A stretch of 64,000 nt of DNA, taken from positions 310,001 to 374,000 of the forward strand of contig JAGTXO010000010.1 of NCBI GenBank assembly GCA_019448385.1. Direction: 5' to 3'. Made by a program: the position numbers and the translations under genes. A model generated the notes under the pieces. That model ran no database searches, was not told where the DNA came from, and saw nothing but the letters and a program-made list of their open reading frames with translations. The DNA comes from Diacronema lutheri (lineage: Eukaryota > Haptophyta > Pavlovophyceae > Pavlovales > Pavlovaceae). This document shows, piece by piece, positions 1 to 10,500 of the stretch. The number at the start of each line of letters is the position of its first letter. Position 1 is the first letter of the stretch.

Positions 1-576
1 AAGGCACGGATGCGCCGCGTCGCCGCGGGCGCGCTTTCGATCGCGCTCACGCTCTACGTGCTCATCGGCGTCGCTGCCTTCTCGGAGTTTGGCGCGCACA
101 CGCGCGCGGACGTGCTCGGGAACTACCTCGTCTGGGCGGCGGACGGGCACGACCGCGACATGCTGCCGGCGTACGCGCTGATGGGCGCGACGATCGTCGT
201 CGCGTACCCCTTCAATGTCTTCCCCGCGAGGCAGACGCTCCTCACCGCGCTCGGCTACGCGGAGCGCGCGCCGGCCGACGCGCCTCGCGCCGCGGTCGGG
301 CGCGGCGCGCTGCACGTCGTCCTCACGCTCGCGATCACGGGCGCGGCGCTCCTCGCCGCGCTGTTCGTGCCGGGCATCAACGTCGTCTTCCAGCTGCTCG
401 GCGGCACGGCCTCCGCGCTCGTCTGCTTCTGCGTGCCCGGCCTGCTCGCCCTCCGGTCGGAGCTGCCGCTCCTCGCGAGCGTGGGCGGGCGGGCCGCCGT
501 GTACGCACTGGTTGCCGGCGGCGCGGTCGTCGGCGCCGTCTCGACGGCGGTGACGGTCGCGGGCTTCTTCTTGTGA
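1..576 (+). CDS. Amino-acid transporter, C-terminal part (AAAP/SLC38-like)
   Basis: This is the 3' end of a gene that begins before the window; the frame is open from base 1, and the first ATG at 10 is probably internal. The roughly 190 visible residues hold four or five hydrophobic segments. One contains TIVVAYPFNVFPARQTLL, which resembles the late transmembrane helix of auxin/amino-acid permeases (V-A-Y/F-P-x-N/H-x-x-P-x-R). The next helix carries G-x-N-V-V-F-Q-L-L-G-G-T-A, also typical of the last part of SLC38-type carriers. The family moves neutral amino acids across the plasma or vacuolar membrane, usually with Na+ or H+. The gene converges on the next one with only 46 bp between stop codons. 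Family assignment is fairly secure; substrate is not inferable. Confidence 0.7.
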   Translation, partial: KARMRRVAAGALSIALTLYVLIGVAAFSEFGAHTRADVLGNYLVWAADGHDRDMLPAYALMGATIVVAYPFNVFPARQTLLTALGYAERAPADAPRAAVGRGALHVVLTLAITGAALLAALFVPGINVVFQLLGGTASALVCFCVPGLLALRSELPLLASVGGRAAVYALVAGGAVVGAVSTAVTVAGFFL

Positions 577-622
577 GAGGCCGCTAGTCCTTTGGCGAAT
601 TTTCATGTTCTAGTTTCGCTTT

Positions 623-2281
623 TCAGAAAAAGAGCGCAGCCTGCTTTGCGCGGTGGTGCCGCGCGTGGTTGCTGAACTCGGGCCTGGCCATGGCGCCAGC
701 ATGCCGGTCGAGCCGGGCGGAGAAGTGCGCCCTGCGCGCGAAAAAGTTGGTGCCGAGGAGCTCGCGCCAGTCCGCGTGCACGGGCGCGGCGTCGTGCAGC
801 GCCGGCAGGCCGCCCGGCCAGCGCGGCGCCGAGCTCATCCGCGCGTACACGTCGGCGAGCTCGGCAGAGCGGAACATCTCCATGAGCGACGGCGTGATCT
901 TGACGATCTCGTGCACCTGGTCCACGTCGAGCGTCAAAATGTGCGACGGCTCGGCCGTGCGGAGCGACGCGGGCCGGCGCGCGTCCTTGAAGAGCGCCAG
1001 TTCGCCAAGCCACGGCTTGTCGTCCGAGTGCGTGCACAGGCCCACGCGCGTCGTGCCGTCAATGAGCGCCTCGACCGCGCCGAACGCGACGACGTAGATG
1101 CACCGGCTCGGATCGCCCTCTCGGCAGAGGTATTGGCCGCGGCTGACCTCCGCGTACGAGAAGAAGGGGATGAGCTGCGTGATTGCCGCCTCGCTCAGCC
1201 GCGCAAAGAAGGGAAGCGCGCGCAGAAGCATCTTTTTGCTCGCGAGCTCGATGCGCGGGAAGCACTCGCGCACCGCCGACGCGAGCAGCTTCGTGTGCAG
1301 CTCCTCGGCGGCGATGCGCAAGATGAGGCATGGCGTGCGCGTGACGACGAGCAGCATCCTCGGCCGCACGGTGATGAGCGCGATCTCGCCAAAGCAGTCG
1401 GCCGGGCCGAGCAGCGCCTCGTACCCGCGCTGCGAGCGCACCGCCACCTGCCCCTCGACGATCACGAAGAAGTGGCGCGCCGACGCCTTGAAGACGCCCT
1501 CGCTCACGACTTCGGTGTGGCGCTCGTAGCGCATCTGCTCGGTCACCTCGCGCAGAGCGCGAATCTGCCGGCCGGAGCAGGCGCCAAAGGGCGTCTTCGG
1601 CCCGAGCAGGATTTGGTCGACCTCCTCGTCGTCGTACCTGCGGCCCACGTCGCGCGCCTTTGGTCTGAACGCGAGCTTTGATGCGAGCATCCGCTCGTCG
1701 GCGGGCGCGCTGAGCGTCGGCGTGACGATGCGCGCCATGCGCTGCTTGCGCACGACGGCAGCCGTCGGGCGCAAACGGAGCCCACTCATCGAGCGCAGCT
1801 GCGCATCGATGCCCAGCTCGTGCGCCGCCGCGCCAAGCTCATCCCTGCCGTCGTCCGCAACGTGCTGCGCCGCGCTGTCGTCGCCGTCGCCGCGCGCGCA
1901 CTGCTCGCCGACGGGCACGCCGGCCACCGCGCCGCTGAGCGCGCGCGAGAGCGCCGGCAGCACAGTCGAGGTGGGCGACGCGCGCGCGCGCGCGCCCACA
2001 TCCACGCCGAGCGGCGTGTCATCCGCGAGGAAGGGCGGCGCGACCGGCCCGCGCACGATGGTGGGCAGCGCCGCTCCGCTCCCCTGCGCGGGCCCGCTCC
2101 CCGCGGCCGGCGCCGCGCCGCCGGCGCCGGCGCCGTCGCCGCCACGCGCGCCGAACGGCATGTGCGCAAATGGGTCGTACTCCTGCACACTTTGCGCGCC
2201 GCCCACGCGCACGTTGTACCCGCGCCGCGGTTTGCCCGTGAGCAGATGATCACCTTGGAGTCGTGGATCCGACCCTTCCAT
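623..2281 (-). CDS. Protein with two cyclic-nucleotide-binding domains
   Basis: Two tandem cNMP-binding (CRP/PKA-R-like) beta-barrel domains fill the C-terminal half. The first contains HFFVIVEGQVAV and the phosphate-binding-cassette-like CFGEIALITVRPRM. The second contains CIYVVAFGAVEAL and LGELALFKDARRPAS, which keeps the Arg and Ala-Ser expected for cyclic nucleotide contact; the first cassette has Met after Arg and may be degenerate. The N-terminal third is Gly/Ala/Pro-rich and probably disordered. The ATG at 2281 was chosen because the frame further upstream becomes low-complexity. That frame stays open, however, and carries a short hydrophobic stretch (separate entry), so the true start may lie further up. 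No kinase or channel domain is visible, so a PKA-regulatory-like or scaffold role is only a guess. Confidence 0.72.
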   Translation of the reverse strand: MEGSDPRLQGDHLLTGKPRRGYNVRVGGAQSVQEYDPFAHMPFGARGGDGAGAGGAAPAAGSGPAQGSGAALPTIVRGPVAPPFLADDTPLGVDVGARARASPTSTVLPALSRALSGAVAGVPVGEQCARGDGDDSAAQHVADDGRDELGAAAHELGIDAQLRSMSGLRLRPTAAVVRKQRMARIVTPTLSAPADERMLASKLAFRPKARDVGRRYDDEEVDQILLGPKTPFGACSGRQIRALREVTEQMRYERHTEVVSEGVFKASARHFFVIVEGQVAVRSQRGYEALLGPADCFGEIALITVRPRMLLVVTRTPCLILRIAAEELHTKLLASAVRECFPRIELASKKMLLRALPFFARLSEAAITQLIPFFSYAEVSRGQYLCREGDPSRCIYVVAFGAVEALIDGTTRVGLCTHSDDKPWLGELALFKDARRPASLRTAEPSHILTLDVDQVHEIVKITPSLMEMFRSAELADVYARMSSAPRWPGGLPALHDAAPVHADWRELLGTNFFARRAHFSARLDRHAGAMARPEFSNHARHHRAKQAALFF

Positions 2282-2289
2282 GGCGGTTA

Positions 2290-2420
2290 CTACTTCCTCG
2301 AATTCAATCGTATAGATGGTCAAGCCAAATCCGATCAGGGGCACGATCGCGCCCCGAGTGCAGCGCGGGCCGTTCGGAAGGACGTCCTTGTGAGGGAGCT
2401 CTTCGCGTTTGGCGAGCGGG
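2290..2420 (-). other. Possible upstream exon with a membrane-like segment
   Basis: In the same frame as the CNB protein, immediately 5' of its chosen ATG, lies a protein-like stretch: a charged AKREELPHKDVLP followed by a hydrophobic run containing VPLIGFGLTIYTIEFEE. It stands out from the low-complexity translation around it. It could be the N-terminus of the CNB protein, or an exon of a small single-pass (perhaps mitochondrial) membrane protein spliced elsewhere; a GTAGTAACC sequence right after EFEE could be a donor. I do not recognise the family with confidence. Confidence 0.3.
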
Positions 2421-2714
2421 GGAGCACGACGCGCAGCGTTGCTGCGGCGGCGTGCGGGCGGCGAGCAGCGGTCGGGCTGCTCGCGACGAGGCCGGAGCAG
2501 ACGGCGCCGTGGCCGCCGGCGCAGGTGACGCGCGCCGACGAGCCGTAGCGAGCGTCCGTGATCCGCACGGCGGTTGGAGCGGGCCGGCTGGTGCGGCGCG
2601 CTCGGCCACGGGTGGCGGCGTGCACGGTCGTGCCGCGCGCGGCACGCGTCGCCAGCCGCGCGCGACCTGGGCAGAGCCCGCAAAGCGTCGACCGCTGCGC
2701 GGCTCGGCCGTGCG

Positions 2715-4439
2715 TCAACGCCGGCCGCGCTTCGGCCCGCGCGCGCTGCCGCCGCCGGCACTGGCGCTGGCAGCTCCGCGGGCGGGGGTGCGGGCGCGAG
2801 AGCCGCCGCCGCCACCGCCGCCGCGCCCGCCGCCGTCGTCGCCACCGCCGTCGCCGCCGCCGCCTCCCCCGCCGTCATCGTCGTCGTCGCCGCCGCCGCC
2901 TCCGTCGCCGTCGCCGTCGCCGTCGCCCTCGCCGCCGCCGCCGTCGCCGCTGCCATCGTCGTCGTCGTCGTCGTCGCCCTCGTCGTCGCCCTCGTCGTCG
3001 CCGTCGCACTCGTCGTCGCAGTCGTCGCCCTCGCCGTGCACCATGCGCTCCTCACGCTCCCACACCTCGCCGCGCGCCCACCAGGCGAGCACGAGGGCAA
3101 AGCGCTCAGGCGTCGACGTGGTGTCGCGCCCGGCCGCGTGCGCCGCCATGTCGTGCACGTCGTAGAAGATGTTGCGCGCGGCGTTGTAGTCGCGGTGCAC
3201 GGGCTTCTTGCCGCCGTTGCACGCCGGGCAGATGACGAGCGCGTGCACCGTGCGCGTGCCGCCCTTTGCCACGGGCAGGCGCGGGTTCTGCGCGAGCTCC
3301 GCGCCGCAGCGCTGCAGCCTGCCGCCCTTGGCGAGCCGCGGCATCGAGCAGTGCATCGACGTGTACGGCTCGGGCACGAAGACGGCCGCGACGCCGCGCC
3401 GCCGCAGCTCGCGCAGCAGCCCCACCTGGAAGGCGGGCGGCGCGCCCTTGGGCTGCGCGCCCTTGTGGTCGCGCAGCCACTTGCCCACGCACACGAGCAG
3501 CCGGTCGCGCGTCACGCCGTCGACACAGTGCGCCGCGATGAGCGCCTCGGCGACGCGCGCCGCGTTGGACCGCCCGCCGCTGTCGCGCCGCCAGCGCTCC
3601 TTCCGGCGCGCCGGCGCGTCGTACACGTGCTCGGCGGCGCGCTCGCGCACCCGCGCGCTCTCGCGGTGGAAGGCGTGGAACTCGCCCTCGCCGAGCACCT
3701 TGGCGCTGTGCGCCTCGCCAAGCCGCGCCTCGTCCGCCTCCACGCTGAACTCCTCGCCGCGCCCGTCCTTGCGCACGCGCCGCCGCGCCGCGTTGGTCTT
3801 GGCCGTCTCGCGCGCAAAGCCCGCGGCGCGCGCGCGCGCGCGCTGCGTGAACTGCCGCCAGACGGCCGCCCGCCCGACGTGCGCAGAGTAGGTGGTGATG
3901 TTGCCCATGTTCGGGTCGGCCGCGACGACGACCGCCGCCTCGACGTCGATCGCCCGCCGCAGCTCGGAGCCGAGCGCGACGGCGATGCGCCCGTCCGGCC
4001 GGCGCCAGCGGTGCAGGACGCCCGAGCCGCCGGCCGGCGCCTGCGCCTTCGGCACGAGGACGGTCCCGACGGCGTGCACGGCGACGCCATCTGTCACCAC
4101 CGACTTGACGGGCTGCCGGCCCGGGAGCGGCACGCGCGGCAGCGGCGCGAGGCCAACCCACGAGCGCCGCGCGTGCCACGGCAGATCGGCCGGCGGCCGC
4201 TCGCGCCCGGCGTAGTCGAAGACGCGGTTGGAGATGTCGAAGCGCGTCGCAAAGACCGCGTACCTGACGCGCACGTCCGACATCGGCGGGGTGTTGCCGT
4301 TTGTGCCTGTCCACTTGATCGGCTCGCCATCGTGGTCGCGCAGGTCCAGCGCCTTGAGCCGCGCGCGCAGCTCCTTGCGCTCGTCATCCGAAAGCGTCAC
4401 CCAGATGGCGCTCGCGGCGAGGCGCACGTTGCGCGGCAC
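2715..4439 (-). CDS. Fanzor (TnpB-like) RNA-guided nuclease, RuvC/zinc-ribbon part
   Basis: This is the catalytic half of a eukaryotic TnpB relative. RuvC-I is seen as VVVAADPNMGN (Asp near 3915-3917), RuvC-II as VFVPEPYTSMHC (Glu near 3369-3371), and RuvC-III as PVHRDYNAARNIF (Asp near 3189-3191). A zinc ribbon lies between II and III: Cys in SMHCSM, Cys in RLQRCG and the pair in ICPACNGG. All three acidic residues are present. The order and spacing match IS605 OrfB/TnpB/Fanzor, which cleave DNA with a guide RNA made from the element end. The frame enters from the giant upstream ORF through a candidate GT-AG intron at 4440-4567 (GTGCGC...GCGCAG, phase 0). The C-terminus is an Asp/Gly-rich tail encoded by a microsatellite at 2.8-3.0 kb. 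The Fanzor family is clear; activity is unproven. Confidence 0.85.
   Translation of the reverse strand: MPRNVRLAASAIWVTLSDDERKELRARLKALDLRDHDGEPIKWTGTNGNTPPMSDVRVRYAVFATRFDISNRVFDYAGRERPPADLPWHARRSWVGLAPLPRVPLPGRQPVKSVVTDGVAVHAVGTVLVPKAQAPAGGSGVLHRWRRPDGRIAVALGSELRRAIDVEAAVVVAADPNMGNITTYSAHVGRAAVWRQFTQRARARAAGFARETAKTNAARRRVRKDGRGEEFSVEADEARLGEAHSAKVLGEGEFHAFHRESARVRERAAEHVYDAPARRKERWRRDSGGRSNAARVAEALIAAHCVDGVTRDRLLVCVGKWLRDHKGAQPKGAPPAFQVGLLRELRRRGVAAVFVPEPYTSMHCSMPRLAKGGRLQRCGAELAQNPRLPVAKGGTRTVHALVICPACNGGKKPVHRDYNAARNIFYDVHDMAAHAAGRDTTSTPERFALVLAWWARGEVWEREERMVHGEGDDCDDECDGDDEGDDEGDDDDDDDGSGDGGGGEGDGDGDGDGGGGGDDDDDGGGGGGGDGGGDDGGGRGGGGGGGSRARTPARGAASASAGGGSARGPKRGRR
2806..3030. repeat. 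GCC/GTC trinucleotide microsatellite
   Basis: Dense imperfect repeats of GCC, GTC and TCG. Read on the minus strand they encode the Asp/Gly-rich tail of the Fanzor protein. The stretch is compositionally simple and leaves many frames open, producing spurious Ser/Pro/Arg-rich ORFs on the plus strand. Confidence 0.8.
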
Positions 4440-4567
4440 CTGCGCGCAGCGCGCGGCGCGCGAGCGCGCGGGCGCGTGACCAACCTGGCCGCGGGGCGGC
4501 GCGCACGGCGGCGGCGCGCGCGCTTGGGCGCTCGGCGGCGGCAGCGGCAGCCACGCCTCGCGCGCAC

Positions 4568-7500
4568 ATTGTGCGTGCGCAGCGGCGCCACATTGTACCG
4601 CGGCGGCCGTCCGGTCAGCTGCGTGTGGATGTGCGCGAGCCGGCAGAGCAGCGCCTGCCCCTCGGCCACGTGCTGCAGGGTGCGGATCTGCACGAGGAAG
4701 TAGCGCGTCGTGTGCCGGTCGTAGTTCCACCTTTTCGTGGGCGTGCACTTGTAGTCGATCTTGTGGAGGACCATGTCGGGCAGGTGGCGGTCGAGCGCGG
4801 CGGGGCAGCCGACGCGCGCGCCCTCCACGTCGCCGCGCAGCAGCCGCTCGCACAGCTCGCGCACGCGCGCGTTTCGCTGCATCTCGGGCAGCGCGACGAG
4901 CGCCTCGTCGCGCTCGACTGCCGCGCGGACGACGTCGCGGAGCAGCCCGTTCACGACGCGCGATGGATGCATCAGGCACGCGGTGGACACCTGCGTCGCC
5001 TCCGCCTCGAGGATCTCCGTGAGGCCCACCGCGCAGACGGGCTGGACGCCCTCGGCCATCTCGCCGACGGCGCGCGCCGTCGCCGCCTTGGTCTGCGCGG
5101 CGGCTTGCTCGGCGGGCTTGCCTCGGGGCGCTGCACCGTACGTGCTCTCGTCCTTGTGCCAGCCGATGGCCGAGAAGATCGCACGGACGGTTCCCTTGTC
5201 CATCGTGGTCGACGTGTGCACGCTGGTCGACGGGCCGCCCGACGCCGCGCCGACGGCCTGCGCGCTCGCCACCGCAGCCTCGTCGCGCACCACCTTGTTG
5301 ATGACGCGGTACGCCTGTGTCGTGAGCCTGTGCACGGCCGCCGCGATGCGCCGCAGCTCCTTCCGCGCACCGGGCTGCGCCGTCACCGCCTGCGGCCCCG
5401 CGTTGAGCGTCGAGCGCTTGACCACGAAGCCCGGGAGCACGCTGACGCGCGTGCGCGCCGTCGCGCCGCCGGCGGCGCGCGCGCTCGGCGCAGCGGGCTC
5501 GTCCACGCGCGCGCGCTCGACGCCGCGCGCGCGGGGAACGCTCGGCGCGCGCGCGCCCGCGGCGTCGCGCGCGCTCGCGGCGGCACCCGCCGCGGCGCGC
5601 TTGCCCGCGGCGCCCGACTCGCCGTGCGCGCGAAGCGGCGCCGACGCCAATGCCGACGCCGCGCCCGCGCCGCCGCTGCCGCTGCCCGATACGCCCGCGC
5701 GCCGCTCCTGCTCGTCGCGCGTCTTGCGGAACTGGGCGACGAGGTCGCTGCTCACGTTGGCCTCAGGCTCCCACGTGTCGGCGCTCTCGTCGTAGCCCCG
5801 CCACCTGATCCGGAACTGGAACGTCACCTTCTTGCCCGCCTTGCGGCGCTCGTCGACGACCGCCTCGACCTCGTACGTGCGCGCCTCCTCGTCGACGCTC
5901 GCGCCCGCCGCGCTCGCGCCCGTGTCCGGCCACCCAGCGACCGTGCCGCCCAGCCTCTCGGCGGCCGCGCGCAGCTGCCGCTCGCGCTGGGCGGCCGCGG
6001 CGCCTCGCGCGACCAGCGCGGGCAGCATGCCCGCGCCGCCCGCGAGGCCGTGCGCGCCGACGCTGGCGGTCATCAGCGCGTCGAGGCACGCGAACGTTGC
6101 GAGCGCACGCGCGCCATCGTCGCCGCCGCGCGGCTGCGAGCGCACGACGGGCGATGGCCGCGGCTCCCCCTCGGCCGCGAGCAGCGGCCAGATCGCACTG
6201 GCCAGCGCGACGGCATGCGCGCCGACCGCGACGGCCACGTCCGCGTCGAGCGGCGCAAAGTCGTAGCGCACGAGCGCGGCCGGGCGCGAGTCGTCCGTCG
6301 GCCGGTCGGCGACGAGCAGCCCGACCGGGCGCGGCGGCTCGCCGGACGGCGCGGCGACGGGCACGCAGAGGAGCACGACGAGCAGGCGCGGCGTGCCGCC
6401 GAGCAGCGCGCGCGCGGCATCCGCCCCGTCGGCTCCGCCGCGCGCGGCCGCGGCGAGCAGCTCGGCCGCGCGCGTCGGGCCCAGCGCCGTGCGCGCGTCC
6501 TTGCGCGCGCGTGCGCGGGCCGTGTACGCGGCGCAGGCGTCGTCGAGCACCGCCGCGCTGGGCGCGGTGCCAGTCGTCGCCCACGCGCGCAGCGCGTCGC
6601 GCACCCGCGTGACGATCGCCTGGTCGACCGCCGCCTCGCCGGCAGCGTGCGCCGGCGCGCACGCCGGCGGTGCGGCGGCAGGCGCGAGCGCGGGCGCGCC
6701 GTCGGCGCCGTCAACGCCGACGGCGCCGTCGGCGCGCCGCCACGCGAGCTTCGCCTCGATCTGCTGCCGGACGGCGTGGCAGTGCCGGTCGATGCCGCGC
6801 GCGTCGTCGAGCGCGGCCAGCGCGTCCTCAGCGGCGGGACGGCCGCTCGCGTCCGCGACGGCCTGCAGGCAGAGCAGCGCGGCCGCACGCGCGTTGCACG
6901 CGCTCTGCGGCTCGGGCGCGAGCGCGAGCTCGAGCTCGAGCGGCGACGCGCCTCGCGCCGCGGCGATCGCGTCCATCAGCACGTCCAACCGCTGCACCAG
7001 CGCCCTGTGCGCGTCGCGCGGCGCGCCCGTCGACGGCGCGCGCGAGCGCGTCGCCAGGAGCCCGAGCGCGCGCGCCGGCGCGCCCGCCGGCGTGTGCAGC
7101 ACGAGCAGCGCCGCGCCCGCCAAGCTCGCGTTGCGCGTGACGAGCGCGAAGATGCGCGTCGCCTCGTGCGCGCCCACCGACGCCCAGATCGCAGCGCGAT
7201 CGGCGTCCGTCTGCGCGTCGCACAGGTCGCGCACGTCGTCCGGCGCGAGCAGCGCGCCGCCGCCGGCGGAGCGCGCGACGATCGCCCGCGCCTCCGCCAC
7301 GAAGACGGCCTGCGGCAGGTCGGCGTGGCGCGCGTCGACGATGGCGCGCGTCGCGTGCACGCCGAGCTCCACGCCGCGGTAGAAGGCGCGCGCGTTGGCC
7401 GCGCGCGCGTGCGCCGGCCGTCCGTCCGCGTTGCGCCTCGCGCGCGCCTGCTTACTCGTGCGCGCGAGGCCGTCGCGTGGCGGTGGCGGCAGCGTGGCGA

Positions 7501-10500
7501 GGAAGCGCGCGGCGGGCGGCGGCGCGCGCACGCCGCGCTGCCGCCGTGCGATGGCCGCGAGCCGCCGGCCCGCCGCGCTGCCGCCCGCGCCGACGTGCTG
7601 CCGGCGGCCGAGCGCCGCCGGTGGCGGCGGCGGCGGCGGCGCGGCGGCGGGCGGCGGCGCGACGGCGGGCGGCGGCGCGGCGGCGGGCGGCGGCGCGGCG
7701 GTGGGCGGCGGCGCGGCGGCGGGCGGCGGCGCGGCGGCGGGCGGCAGCGGCGGCGGCGCGGCGGCGACGGCAGCACCAGTCGGCTTGTCCGCCCACGCAC
7801 CCGAGACTCTGTCCCAGACCTTGCCCCATGGCGCGCGCCCACGCGGCCGCGCGAACTGCCCCGGCTCGAGCGCCTGGCCGCGCTTGGCGGCGGCGGCGGC
7901 GGCAGGGGGCGGGCGGCCGGCGCGCCAGTCGAAGACAGGTGCAACCGTGGCGGCAGGCGCCGAGTGCCGCGCGTCGGTCACAGAGCGCGTGGTGCGCGCG
8001 GCGACCGTGGCACGCCTGGCGGGCGGGCGGTGAGCAGCGCCCGCCGGCGCGCCGGCGGGCGCGGCCGCCTCGAGCCCGGCGGAGGCGCCGCGCTTGCGCT
8101 TGCGCGTGCCGCCGCGCGTGCGCCTGCGCGCGCGCCCGCCGCGCGCCCGTTCGGCCTGCGCGTCGCCAGCCGCGTCGCCGGCCGCGTCGCCGCGCCGCAC
8201 GTAGACGACCGCGAACGCCTCCTCGCCGGTCCCGTCGACGCCGCCGCGCGCGCGGCGCAGGACCGACCGCCACTGCAGCCGCCGCGCGCGGCCGGGCTCG
8301 CACGCAAACCAGCGCCCACCGCGCCTGACGACGGCCACAAAGTCGTCGTCGCGCCGCCCGCGCCGGCGCGTGCGCAGCAGCACGCACTGCACGTCGAGCC
8401 AGCCCTCGTGCCAGTCGGCCGTGCTGGGGGCGACGCGAATCGACTGCGGGAGCTCGACGCCAAAGCCGGCGAGGCGCACGATGTGCGCGACGATGACGCT
8501 CGAAATGGCGGGGGCGCTCGACGGGTCGCCCGCTGCAGCGAGCACCGCCCCGCCCCAGTGCTCACGCGTGACGCAATCCGCGTCCTCGACGTGCACGTGC
8601 GCCACGCTCGCGCCGAGCTGGTGCAGCAACGCGCAGATGTCGGCGTCGACCGTCCTCTCCTCCTCGGCCGCCTCGGCCGTGCCGCGGGCGGCGGCGTCGC
8701 CTGCCGGCTGCCCGAGGTACGCGATCGCCCGCTCGACGGCCGCGCGCTCCGCACGCGCTGCGCTGTCGATCGCCGCATTGCCGACGGGCGCGCGCAGCGC
8801 CGCGATCGCGTCTTGCAACGCCGTCGCGTCGCCCGTCGCCGCCGCCGCCGTCACCGCCGCCGCGCTCGCGGTGCCGTGCGCGACGGCGTGCAGCGCGGCG
8901 GCGCGCGCGGCGGGGATGCGCCCGTCCAGCGCGAGCACGAGCGGCGGCCCGGCCGGCGTCTGCTGCCGCCGGTGCCGCCGGCTCGCAGCCGGGTGGTCGG
9001 CGCGCGCGCGCTCGAGCCGCGCGCGCCGCTCGACGACGCGCGCCCAGAAGGCCTGCACCCTCGGCTGCGCGAATGCAAGCCAGCCGGCGCCGCGCGTCAC
9101 GACGTGCACGACGATCCGGTCCTCGTGCCTGAGGTACTGCACGTAGAGCGCTTTGCTCACGCCGAGGACGTGCATGCCGAGCTGCAGCTGATCGCGGTGC
9201 GGCTGCGGCGGCCCGTCCTCGTGCGCCGTGGCGCCCGCCTTGGTGAGCGTCTTCACCTCGACGAGGACCTGCTCGTTGTTTTCGGGGAGGATGGCGAGCC
9301 CGTCCGGCGAGAAGGCGAACGGCGCGCTCTTGTCGTGCGGGTCCGCACGCACCATCGGCAGGTTGCACACGACGGTGATGCCGTACGCGGCCGCCAGCTT
9401 GCGCAGCGCGACGGCCTCGCCGAGGATGCCCGCGGTCGTCGCCTTGGTCCGCACCTCGCGCCGCCGCCGGTGCACGTACTCGTCGGTGAGCGTCTCGTGC
9501 GCGACGCCGGCGTTGTCGTTCACGACGTCGCCAACCTTGCTGCCCGTGACCTCCTCCCATCGCTCGTCGTGCCAGCGCGGGCTGCGCTGCGCGGGCGCGC
9601 CCGCGCCGACGGCGTCGAGCACGCGGCGCAGCGCTGTGCCGTCGGGCGCAGCAGGCACGCGCGCGCGGTCCTGGGCCTCGCGAGCGTCGAGGACGCGGCC
9701 CGTAGTGGAATCTTGGGGTAGGTCGAGCTTGCTCGCCTCGCCGTAGCGGCTCTCCAGCTGGCGCGGTGCGTCGGCAGGGCCGCCGTCCGTGCGCGCACCC
9801 GACGCGCCCGCCAGTGCACGCGGCGCAGCGTCCGAGGCGCCCGCCGCGCCCGCGCCGCCGCCAATCGCGCCAGCGCACGCGCGCGCCGCGACCTGCGGAC
9901 GGCCAGCCGCAGGGACCTCGTCCGCTCGGCCGGCCGCTGCGTCGGCCGTCCGCTTGGCCACCTCGCGCACGTCTCCGAGCGCGAGCGTGGCTGGCGCCGT
10001 CCAGCTCCCGTTGCGTTTGTCCCAACATTTGAGCAGCCCGCCAAGGAAGGGCGTGCCCGTCGGGCGGTCCTCGGGCACCTCCGCCAGGATCGCGTCGACG
10101 CGCAGCGCGGCCGCCACATCGCAGAACGCGCGCGCGGCGCGCGCCATCCGCTCGGCGCGCGCGCCGCCGTCGTCCGCCGCGCGGCGGATGGCGTGGCTCA
10201 CGTGCGCGACGCGGAGCGAGACGACGGCGTGCGCCGGCGCGTCGGCGCCCGTGCCGAGCGTGTGCCGCCGGATGGCCAGCTGCCCATCGCCCATGCGCGG
10301 CGGCAGCGACGCGCACGCCGCGACGGTCGTCGTGCCGGCCGCGCTGTCGCACAGCCAGCTCGCCTCGCCGCCGCCCGCAAACTCAAAGGTCGCGAAGCCC
10401 TCGCGGCCGAAAAGCGCGACGAAGTGGTCGAGCACCGCCTTGTTGATCGCGCGCGCCGCCGGCCGCGTCGATGCGCCGCGGGCAGCGCCACCCGCCGCGC

